Origin: Cellulomonas hominis
GTDB taxonomy: Bacteria; Actinomycetota; Actinomycetes; Actinomycetales; Cellulomonadaceae
Direction of reading: 5' to 3'
DNA: 64,000 nt
NCBI RefSeq assembly: GCF_014201095.1
Contig: NZ_JACHDN010000001.1
Coordinates: forward strand, 4,092,001-4,156,000
The notes below the pieces were generated by a model. That model ran no database searches and was not told the origin of the DNA. It was given only the letters and a program-made list of their open reading frames with translations. Position numbers and translations under genes: made by a program. This document shows, piece after piece, positions 50,350 to 57,055 of the stretch; positions within the stretch are counted from its first letter, which is position 1; the number at the start of each line of letters is the position of its first letter.

Positions 50350-50875
50350 GGTTCGCCTCCTCGTCCCCCTTGAGGGCGTTCGGGATCTTCTTGACGGTCT
50401 CGGCGGTGCGCGGGGCACCCTTCACCCGGCGGAGCTCGCCGCGCCCGCGCACGGCGAGCACTGCGGCGATCACCGCCCAGATGAGGGCGACGACGACCGC
50501 CGACCAGGCCTTGCCGATCGGCAGGCCCCACCACAGCGCGACGGACAGGAACGCCAGCACGAAGTGCCCGGCGACGCCGGCGCCGGCGAGCATGCCGGTC
50601 CCCCGGCCGGCGCGCTTCGCCGACTGGCTGATCTCGGCCTTCGCCAGCTCGACCTCCTGGCGGACCAGGGCGGACAGGTCCTGCGTCACCGCCCCGATGA
50701 GGTCGCCGATCGACGGGCGGTCGCCGCCGTCCGAGCCCGGGGCGGTGCCCGGTGCGGAGCCCGGCGTCGCGCCCGCGCCCGCCGATGGCGGGGGCGTCGC
50801 CCCGAGCGGCACCCCCGCGGCCGGGCCGGTGCCCGGTGCGGCGGCGACGGTCGGGTCCCCCGGCCCGGTGGTCAC
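50342..50875 (-). CDS. Actinobacterial holin-X-like membrane protein
   Basis: 177 residues, GTG 50875. Disordered Pro/Ala/Gly-rich N-terminal third, then SIGDLIGAVTQDLSALVRQEVELAKAEISQSAKRAGRGTGML (amphipathic helix) and two TM helices (GHFVLAFLSVALWW and SAVVVALIWAVIAAVLAV), then KGAPRTAETVKKIPNALKGDEE. This is the putative actinobacterial holin-X / phage-holin-family layout, which is chromosomal and not evidence for phage. Inferred to partner the DUF3618 protein at the membrane. Confidence 0.75.
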   Translation of the reverse strand: MTTGPGDPTVAAAPGTGPAAGVPLGATPPPSAGAGATPGSAPGTAPGSDGGDRPSIGDLIGAVTQDLSALVRQEVELAKAEISQSAKRAGRGTGMLAGAGVAGHFVLAFLSVALWWGLPIGKAWSAVVVALIWAVIAAVLAVRGRGELRRVKGAPRTAETVKKIPNALKGDEEANHE

Positions 50876-51681
50876 GGCTGCTCCTCGCGGCGGATCCCGG
50901 CCAGCGGGTCGCCGCCGGCGGTCCCGGCGTCGTCGGCGCCCGGCAGGTGGCCGGGGGTCGGTGCGACGGGCGCCTCGCCGCCGCTCGCGGCCCAGGCGCG
51001 CTCCTCGCCGGTGGCGGGCGCGGTCCACGGGGCGTCCCCGGTGCTGGCGGGTCCGGGCTCGCGGTGCTGCGGCTCGCCGACGACGTCGACCTCCGCCACC
51101 TGCGCCGTGCCGCCGGCGACCACGCCGGGCCCGCCGGCGAACGACGCCGACCCGGCGCGCGCCGTCGACGAGGTGGTCGACGTGCCGCCCGACGGGGCGT
51201 CCTTGAGCCCCCGGGTCAGCCGCCCGGCGAGCACGCCGGCGCCGGCCGCCAGGGCGAGGAACAGCCCGGGGCGCCGCCGCGCGAAGTCCGTGACCTCGCT
51301 CAGCACGTCGCCCGGCTCCCGGTCCTCCAGCCAGGTGGCGACCGAGCCGGTGCGCCCCGCGACCTGCCGGACCAGGTCGCCCGCGAGGCCGCCCTGCTCC
51401 GACGCGTCGGCCATCCGGCCGAGCTCGTCCCCGAGCGCACGCAGCCCGGAGGCCGCCCGCGCCTGCTGGTCGGAGGCCTGGCCGCGCAGGCCCTCCCGGG
51501 CCTCACCGAGCAGGTCGCGCGCCTGCCCCTTGGCCTCCGCGACGACCTCCCCCGCCTGGTCCTTCGCCTCGTGCAGCAGGCCCTGCCCGCTGTCCGCCGC
51601 GGCGTGCGCGAGGCCCTGTGCCTCGTCGCGCGCCGTCCCGACGGCGGCCTTCGCACCGCCCGTGTCCTGGGAGCTCATCAT
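50872..51681 (-). CDS. Hypothetical amphipathic helical / membrane protein
   Basis: 269 residues, starting MMSSQ (ATG 51681 or 51678). Residues 15-120 are amphipathic 11-mer-like helices (AQGLAHAAADSGQGLLHEAKDQAGEVVAEAKGQARDLLGEAREGLRGQASDQQ), a TM at PGLFLALAAGAGVLAG, then a Ser/Thr/Gly/Pro-rich tail. LEA-like or CsbD-like stress character is inferred from composition. It overlaps the holin-like gene by 4 bp and begins 10 bp after the Mn catalase stop, so all four genes form one operon. Confidence 0.65.
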   Translation of the reverse strand: MMSSQDTGGAKAAVGTARDEAQGLAHAAADSGQGLLHEAKDQAGEVVAEAKGQARDLLGEAREGLRGQASDQQARAASGLRALGDELGRMADASEQGGLAGDLVRQVAGRTGSVATWLEDREPGDVLSEVTDFARRRPGLFLALAAGAGVLAGRLTRGLKDAPSGGTSTTSSTARAGSASFAGGPGVVAGGTAQVAEVDVVGEPQHREPGPASTGDAPWTAPATGEERAWAASGGEAPVAPTPGHLPGADDAGTAGGDPLAGIRREEQP

Positions 51682-51691
51682 CGCGTCCTCC

Positions 51692-52573
51692 TCACTCGCT
51701 CTTGAAGGTGTCCTTCAGCTTCCCCGCCGCCTTCTCCGCGAGGTTGGGCTGCGGGGTCGTCCCGTACAGCCGGGGGTCCGGCTGCGTGGGCGGCGGCATC
51801 GGCACGCCCGCGGGCGGCTCTGCCACGTAGGTGAACTCGCCGAGGCCGTCCGGGGTCGGGCCGGAGGCCCACGAGCCCTGGTCGGCGGCGGCGCCGTCCG
51901 AGAAGTTGATGTACTGGTACGCCACGTCGCGGTCCTCCTGGACGAGCGGGAAGTTGCTCGGCACCGGCAGGCCCTCGAAACCCTCCTCCTGCAGCTCCCG
52001 GGCGGCGGCGATCCACTGGTTCTGGTGCATCGTGTCCCGGGCCAGCAGGAACGCGAGCAGGTCGCGCACGCCGTGGTCGTCGGTCATGTGGTAGAGCCGC
52101 GCGACCTGCACCCGGCCCTGCATCTCGGCGTTCGCGTTCGCCGTGAAGTCGGCGAGCAGGTTGCCGCTGGCCGTGACGTACCCGGCGCTCCACGGGTTGC
52201 CCATGCTGTCGACGGGCCGGGCGCCGGCGCCCGCGACGATGGCGTGCTGCAGGTCGGTCCCGCCGAGGACGGCGGCCACCGTCGGGTCCGCCTGGACGGC
52301 GTCCTCGGTGATGCCGACGGGCGCCTTCTCGAGCAGCTGGGCGATCATCGTCGCGAGCATCTCGACGTGCCCGAACTCCTCGGCACCGATGCCGTAGAGC
52401 AGGTCCCGGTACTTGCCGGGCAGGTGCGTGTTCCAGGACTGGAACCCGTACTGCATGGCGACGGTGATCTCGCCGTACTGCCCCCCGAGCACCTCCTGGA
52501 GCTTGCGGGCGTAGACGGCGTCGGGACGGTCGGGCGTGGCCTGGTGCTGGAGCTCCTGGCGGTGGAAGAACAT
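51692..52573 (-). CDS. Manganese catalase
   Basis: 293 residues. Dimanganese ferritin-like catalase that converts hydrogen peroxide to water and oxygen. Mn ligands appear in GGQYGEITVAMQYGFQSW, LYGIGAEEFGHVEML, FTANANAEMQGRVQVARLYHMTDDHGVRDLLAFLLARDTMHQNQW. The rest, LQEEGFEGLPVPSNFPLVQEDRDVAYQYINFSDG, is the family's C-terminal strap. A GGAGG at 52579-52583 gives good RBS spacing to ATG 52573. First gene of a four-gene stress operon. A hairpin lies upstream in its 5' leader. Confidence 0.92.
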   Translation of the reverse strand: MFFHRQELQHQATPDRPDAVYARKLQEVLGGQYGEITVAMQYGFQSWNTHLPGKYRDLLYGIGAEEFGHVEMLATMIAQLLEKAPVGITEDAVQADPTVAAVLGGTDLQHAIVAGAGARPVDSMGNPWSAGYVTASGNLLADFTANANAEMQGRVQVARLYHMTDDHGVRDLLAFLLARDTMHQNQWIAAARELQEEGFEGLPVPSNFPLVQEDRDVAYQYINFSDGAAADQGSWASGPTPDGLGEFTYVAEPPAGVPMPPPTQPDPRLYGTTPQPNLAEKAAGKLKDTFKSE

Positions 52574-52583
52574 CGCGACCTCC

Positions 52584-52606
52584 GTGCCCCGCGCAGGGCG
52601 GGGCAC
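52584..52606 (-). promoter_or_regulatory. Hairpin directly upstream of the Mn catalase RBS
   Basis: GTGCCCCGC (52584-52592) and GCGGGGCAC (52598-52606) are perfect 9-bp complements with a 5-nt loop. On the minus strand it ends next to the GGAGG Shine-Dalgarno of the catalase. It could shield or protect the leader, or be the base of a regulated leader. Only the sequence symmetry supports it. Confidence 0.4.
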
Positions 52607-52793
52607 CGGTTGTGCGGGTGCGGGCACCGCGGTCGCGTGGGCGGGAGCCGTTCCGGCAACCGCCCCCGTCGGCCGGGGATGGCGCCGGCGGGCTTCCTCC
52701 GCCGGTGACGTCGGGCGGGACCCTCGGGGTCACCGCCTGCAACGACGCTAGGTCAGGTGTGCAGGGGTCGCCACAGGAAGACGTCGCCGCAGG

Positions 52794-53255
52794 TCAGGAG
52801 TCCGGGCGGGACTCGTGGCCCGGTCGGCCGTGCGTGCGGTTCCGCTCCTTGAGCTGGGACTCGTGCACGTGGCGGCGGCCGTCGAGCAGCCGGTCGCGGG
52901 TGCGCCGCTCGGCCTCGGCGAACGTGCGGTAGTAGCCGTCGTCGAAGTCCTCGACCACCTGGAACGTCCAGCGACCGGCGAGCACGTTGCGGCCCACGAC
53001 CTCGGCCCGGAGCTCGTCCGCGACGTCGGGGTGGCCGGCGGCCTCGAGGCGGTCCAGGGCCTCCGCCAGCTCGGCGTCGGCGCGGCCGATCAGGCGGTGG
53101 AAGGCGTAGAGCATCCCGCGGGCGTGCTCGACGACCTCGAACGCCGCGGTCACGCCGCCGACGGCCTCGACCACGTCGTCGGGGACGCCGGGCGGGGGCA
53201 GGTGGGCGGGGTCGGGGGCGTCGGCGGGGCTGCGGGACGGGTCCTGGGGCGTCAT
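52794..53255 (-). CDS. Conserved hypothetical protein
   Basis: 153 residues from ATG 53255. Helix-rich: DVVEAVGGVTAAFEVVEHARGMLYAFHRLIGRADAELAEALDRLEAAGHPDVADELRAEVVGRNVLAGRWTFQVVEDFDDGYYRTFAEAERRTRDRLLDGRRHVHESQLKERNRTHGRPGHE. WTFQVVEDFDDGYY is a recognisable block in many actinobacterial hypotheticals. No enzyme motif. Possibly related to ferritin-like or membrane stress proteins by context, but not enough to assign. Confidence 0.65.
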   Translation of the reverse strand: MTPQDPSRSPADAPDPAHLPPPGVPDDVVEAVGGVTAAFEVVEHARGMLYAFHRLIGRADAELAEALDRLEAAGHPDVADELRAEVVGRNVLAGRWTFQVVEDFDDGYYRTFAEAERRTRDRLLDGRRHVHESQLKERNRTHGRPGHESRPDS

Positions 53256-53383
53256 GCGGCCCATCGTGCGGCGGCGTCCGGCCGCCCGCGATCCGGGGCG
53301 CCGGGGACGCCGACGTATCCGGCGGGCCTCGTCGTCCGTCGTCCCGGTGGACGGCCCGACCGCGGCCGCCCGGAGAGGACATC

Positions 53384-54341
53384 ATGGCCACCATGACCAT
53401 CAGCACCGGACCGGCCGACGCCCCGGTCGCCGGTGACCTGACCGCCCGCGTCCGGGCCGCGCGGCGCGAGCTGCTCGAGGTGCTGGAACCGCACCGGCCC
53501 GCGCTGTACCGGTTCTGCCCCGGGCTCACCGGGTCGGCCTGGGACGCCGAGGACCTCGTCCAGGACACCCTCGCCCGGGCGATGACCCGGGCCGCGGAGA
53601 CGTACGCCGGCATCGCCGACCCGCGGGCCTGGCTGTTCCGGGTCGCGCGCAACCTGGCGGTCGACGAGTGGCGACGGCACCGGCCCCTCCCCGTGGCCGA
53701 GGTGCCGGAGCGCGCGGCACCGGACGCGGCGGACCCGGCGGAGGTGCGGGACGCCCTCGCCGCGGCCGCGCTGCTCCCGCCGCAGGCGGAGCGCCGCGCT
53801 GGTGCTCCGGGAGGCGTTCGACCTGCCGCTGGCCGACATCGCCGACGTCCTCGGCACGACCGTCGGGGCGGTCAAGGCGGCGCTGCACCGCGGGCGCGGG
53901 CGGCTGGCCGACCCGGCCCCGCGCCGGCCTGCGGCCGCCTCGACCGCCCTGCTGGACCGCCTGGTGGACGCCTTCGGCCGGTACGACGTCGACGAGGTCG
54001 CGGCGCTGTTCCGGGACCGGGCCGTCGCCGAGGTCGTCGGGGTGGCGGTCGAGACCGGCCGGGACGAGATCCGGGACAGCTCGCTCACGCACGTGTTCGT
54101 CCTCGAGGCGCACGCGGTCCGGTACGCGGCCGAGCGCGTCGACGTGCTCGGCGAGCAGGTCGTCGTGCTGCGGGAGGCGCTGCCGGACGGTCGCGGCCCG
54201 CTGCTCGACGCCTTCCGCGTCGAGGAGCTCGACGGAGCCGTGCAGCGGGTCCGCTGGTACTACTACTGCCCCGAGGTGCTCGCCGAGATCGCCGAGGAGC
54301 TCGGCGTGCCCGTGCGGACGCACGGGCACCTGCACGACTGA
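53384..54341 (+). pseudogene. ECF sigma factor gene with +1 frameshift
   Basis: Two overlapping frames together give an ECF sigma factor with an SnoaL-like C-terminal domain. Frame 1 (from ATG 53384, RBS GGAGAGGA) has sigma-2: PHRPALYRFCPGLTGSAWDAEDLVQDTLARAMTRAAETYAGIADPRAWLFRVARNLAVDEWRR. Frame 2 has sigma-4: LREAFDLPLADIADVLGTTVGAVKAALHRGRGRL, and the C-terminal domain ALLDRLVDAFGRYDVDEVAALFRD to WYYYCPEVLAEIAEELG. The switch falls near 53786-53792, where one extra base separates the PPQ and ERAALVLRE halves. Either a true inactivation or a sequencing error. An IS110-family element follows immediately. Confidence 0.75.
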
Positions 54342-54344
54342 CTG

Positions 54345-54591
54345 TGAGGCTTGTGCCTGCGGCTCGCTGAGCGGTGGGCTGTGTTCGGTGGGTGCGCGCG
54401 TGACTCTACGTCTGACTGGCTTCGTGCCTTCGAGCGGACTTGTCCGCGCGTGCCTGCCGGCCCCGGCCCGACCGGAGTTGCTGGCCTGATCAGGAGCTTG
54501 ACCGCCCGTGGACGCGGGCGTGTCCCGTCACAGTCCTGCCGATCTCCAGCCGGACCGGAACCTCACGTTCCTCCGGTCGAAGGAGTACGCA
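54345..54591 (+). ncRNA. Candidate bridge-RNA region in the IS110 left end
   Basis: IS110-group elements transcribe a bridge RNA from their long non-coding end. Here the 247-bp left end has compact hairpins: GCGGACttGTCCGC at 54434-54447 and GACCGGAAC..GTT..CCGGTC at 54553-54578, the latter just before the RBS AAGGAG (54580-54585). Target-binding and donor-binding loops cannot be assigned by eye. Confidence 0.4.
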
Positions 54592-55644
54592 GTGACCAGT
54601 CTGGCTGAACGCGTCGATCTCGTCATCGGGGTCGACACCCACAAGCACACCCACACCGCCGCGGTCGTGGACGCGACCACTGGCGGCACGCTCAGCGAGT
54701 TGACCGTCAGCACCGATCCGGGTGGCTATGGCGAGCTGCTGACCTGGGTCGGCGCGATCCGTGGTGGCTCGCGGGTCTGGGCGTTGGAAGGTGGCGGCGG
54801 CTACGGCGCCGGTCTGGCCCGGTTCCTCGGGTCGGCCGGTGAGCAGGTCGTGGAGCTGGACCGCCCGAAGCGAGCCGCCCGACGTCATGGCGCGAAGTCC
54901 GACTCCCTGGACGCGGTCCGCGCCGCACGCGAGGCCCTGGCCCGCGAGCACCTCGCGCGGATCAAGGACGACGGTCCTCGCGCCGAGCTCGCCGTTCTCA
55001 TGGCGGCCCGCCGCTCGGGGGTCGAGGCCGCGACCCTGGCTCAGCGCCAGCTGCTCGCTCTGGTCACCGCGGCGCCAGAGGAGCTGCGCGCCGTGCTGCG
55101 CGGGGCGAACACGACCGTGACGGTCCAGACCGCCGCCCGGTTGCGGACCCGATCGGCCTGGGACCGTCAGACGGTGACCACCGCGAACGTCCTGCGGACC
55201 CTGGCGCGCCGGGTCCTGACCCTGCAGGGCGAGGCCCGCGACCACGAGACCGCGATCGGTGAGATCGTGCGCTCGTGGCGGCCCGACCTGCTGACCCAGC
55301 CCGGGATCGGAGCCCTCACCGCCGCCCAGGTCCTGATCGCCTGGTCCCACCCGGGACGGATCCGCTCCGAGGCCGCGTTCGCGATGCTCGCCGGGACCGC
55401 CCCGATCCCCGCGTCCTCAGGCATGACGATCCGGCATCGGCTGAACCGTTCCGGGGACCGCCAGCTCAACCGCGCGCTGCACGTCATCGCCCTGTCTCGC
55501 GCCCGCTACGACCAGCGCACCCGCGACTACATCGACCGCCGCCGCGCCCAGGGCAAGACCGACCGCGAGATCCGCCGCTGCCTCAAGCGATACATCGCCC
55601 GCGACCTGTTCCGCCAACTCGAACACGGCCCACTCCCGGCTTGA
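54592..55644 (+). CDS. IS110-family transposase (DEDD recombinase)
   Basis: 350 residues from GTG 54592. N-terminal RuvC-like DEDD part: LVIGVDTHKHTHTAAVVD (first Asp), VWALEGGGGYGAGL (Glu), KSDSLDAVRAAREAL (Asp pair). C-terminal transposase_20 with LTQPGIGALTAAQVLIAW (HhH) and PIPASSGMTIRHRLNRSGDRQLNRALHVIAL, whose serine pair is the catalytic Ser in this family. Complete and intact. AAGGAG RBS supports the start. Confidence 0.92.
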   Translation: MTSLAERVDLVIGVDTHKHTHTAAVVDATTGGTLSELTVSTDPGGYGELLTWVGAIRGGSRVWALEGGGGYGAGLARFLGSAGEQVVELDRPKRAARRHGAKSDSLDAVRAAREALAREHLARIKDDGPRAELAVLMAARRSGVEAATLAQRQLLALVTAAPEELRAVLRGANTTVTVQTAARLRTRSAWDRQTVTTANVLRTLARRVLTLQGEARDHETAIGEIVRSWRPDLLTQPGIGALTAAQVLIAWSHPGRIRSEAAFAMLAGTAPIPASSGMTIRHRLNRSGDRQLNRALHVIALSRARYDQRTRDYIDRRRAQGKTDREIRRCLKRYIARDLFRQLEHGPLPA

Positions 55645-55663
55645 CGAACCATAGGAGCGTCCG

Positions 55664-56902
55664 TCAGGCCTCGTGCAGCACCCGGCCGCCGCCCAGCACG
55701 AGGGCGCGCGGCGGGGTGCGCACGAGGGCGTCCATCGGGTTCTCGGCGTCGAGCAGCACGAGGTCCGCCCGGGCGCCGGGCACGAGGTCGTGCCGCTCGC
55801 GGCCGACCGCCCATGCGCCCTTGCTCGTGGCGGCCTCGACCACGCGGAGCAGGTCCTCGTCGCGGACGAGGCTGCTGGCGCGGGCGAGCTGCCACGCGAT
55901 GCCGAGGGTGTCCCCCGTGCCGTAGGGGCTCCACAGGTCGCGGATGCCGTCGGTGCCGAGCCCGAGGCGCACCCCGGCGGCGTCGAGCTCCGCGACGGGC
56001 AGCTGCGGGAGCCGGAGCGGCGCCACCGTCGTCATCGACATGCCCACGGCCCCCATCGCGGCGAGCAGGTCCGCCCGGCGCGCGTCCGGCAGCTGGGCGA
56101 CTGCGAAGCCGTGCGCGAGGTTGACCTTGCCGTGCAGGCCCAGCAGCTCGGCCCGCTCGACGAGCAGCTCCACCTGGAACGCGCCGAGCTCCGCCGGGTC
56201 GTGCAGGTGCACGTCCACGCCGACGCCGTGCTCCGCCGCCAGCGCCAGCACCGCGTCCACCTGGCCGACCGGGTCGCGGTCGATCGTCGCCGGGTCGAGG
56301 CCGCCGACGTGCTCGGCGCCCGCCCGGGCCGCGTCGTGGAGCAGGTCCAGGACGCCGGGGCGGCGCAGGACCCCGTCCTGCGGGAAGGCCACCACCTCGA
56401 CGTGCAGCGCGCCCTCGTACGCCGCGGCGGCCTCCCGGACCGCCTCGATGCCGCGCAGCCCGACGCCGAGGTCGACGTCCACGTGCGAGCGGATCGCGGT
56501 GGTGCCGTGCCGGACCATCTCCGCGAGCACGGCGGCGGTCGTCGCGACGCCGGGGATGCCGAGCTCGTCGCGCCGCGCCCGCTCGTGGCGGATCCGGCCG
56601 TCGGTGCCGCCCTCGCCGCCGTAGGACTGCCACGGCAGCCCCCACCAGGACTTGTCGACGTGCGCGTGCGCGTTCACCACGCCCGGCAGCGCGAGCAGGC
56701 CCCGGCCGTCCACGACCGCGTCGGCGGGGACGTCGTGCGGCACCGGCTCGACGCCGGCCGGGGTCAGGTCCGTGACGACGCCGTCGGCGACGTGCACGTC
56801 CACGGCCGGGCCGCCCCAGGGGCGGACGTCGCGCACCAGGCGCACGGGACGGAGGGACGGCAGCGGGGCGGGCTCGGTACGCACGCGTCCATCCTCCGTC
56901 AC
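55664..56902 (-). CDS. Amidohydrolase, cytosine-deaminase-like
   Basis: 412 residues, GTG 56902. TIM-barrel amidohydrolase. Metal residues: LPGVVNAHAHVDKSWWGLPW (HxH), RSHVDVDLGVGLRG, VDVHLHDPAELGAF, AHGFAVAQL, and GLGTDGIRDLWSPYG (Asp). Last part PGARADLVLLDAENPMDAL is the beta-sandwich. This resembles CodA-type cytosine/isoguanine deaminases and related enzymes; the substrate is not certain. Divergent from the trp leader, with its start 24 bp from the leader ATG. Confidence 0.86.
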   Translation of the reverse strand: MTEDGRVRTEPAPLPSLRPVRLVRDVRPWGGPAVDVHVADGVVTDLTPAGVEPVPHDVPADAVVDGRGLLALPGVVNAHAHVDKSWWGLPWQSYGGEGGTDGRIRHERARRDELGIPGVATTAAVLAEMVRHGTTAIRSHVDVDLGVGLRGIEAVREAAAAYEGALHVEVVAFPQDGVLRRPGVLDLLHDAARAGAEHVGGLDPATIDRDPVGQVDAVLALAAEHGVGVDVHLHDPAELGAFQVELLVERAELLGLHGKVNLAHGFAVAQLPDARRADLLAAMGAVGMSMTTVAPLRLPQLPVAELDAAGVRLGLGTDGIRDLWSPYGTGDTLGIAWQLARASSLVRDEDLLRVVEAATSKGAWAVGRERHDLVPGARADLVLLDAENPMDALVRTPPRALVLGGGRVLHEA

Positions 56903-56912
56903 GCGGAGGGGG

Positions 56913-57006
56913 TAGGTTGTCCGCCATGTCCGCGTCGCAGACCTCGTGGTGGCCCGCCTCCTAGGCGGACCTCGACGCGTCGACGACCGCCCTGACCGGT
57001 GGTCGT
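56913..57006 (+). promoter_or_regulatory. trp leader / attenuator region
   Basis: TAGGTT at 56913-56918 is a possible -10, 7 nt before the leader ATG, suggesting a leaderless transcript. After the leader peptide (two consecutive Trp codons at 56947-56952) a strong hairpin lies at 56983-57006: ACGACCGCC pairs with GGTGGTCGT (8 WC pairs and one G-U), loop CTGACC. No U-run follows. The layout fits transcription attenuation controlled by Trp-tRNA supply, for the fused synthase gene at 57056. Confidence 0.65.
56926..56964 (+). CDS. trpL: Trp-codon leader peptide (TrpL-like)
   Basis: 12 codons reading MSASQTSWWPAS then TAG. Tandem TGG codons at positions 8 and 9, one per GC-rich window of sequence where Trp is rare, mark it as a sensor of charged Trp-tRNA. 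A GGAGG-like RBS (GGAGGGGG near 56905-56912) also precedes it if the transcript begins further upstream. The attenuator hairpin lies 19 nt after the stop. Short for general annotation, but the Trp pair and the downstream gene support it. Confidence 0.75.
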   Translation: MSASQTSWWPAS

Positions 57007-57055
57007 GCGGCGGGAGCGTCCGGACGGGTGCCGGTCCCGACCCGGAACGGCTCCC

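Larger units (their letters stand above)
54345..55661 (+). mobile_element. IS110-family insertion sequence
   Basis: The element holds one transposase (54592-55644), with a left non-coding end of about 250 bp and a short right end ending in CATAGGAGCGTC, as in many IS110 members. The exact ends are estimated: the sigma gene stops at 54341 and the amidohydrolase at 55664. IS110 elements have no classic terminal inverted repeats. It fills an intergenic gap between convergent genes. Confidence 0.7.

Noticed and set aside
50342..50875. Phage lysis gene (holin) as evidence for a prophage
   Set aside because: The protein resembles the chromosomal actinobacterial holin-X family. No endolysin, tail, portal or integrase genes are near.
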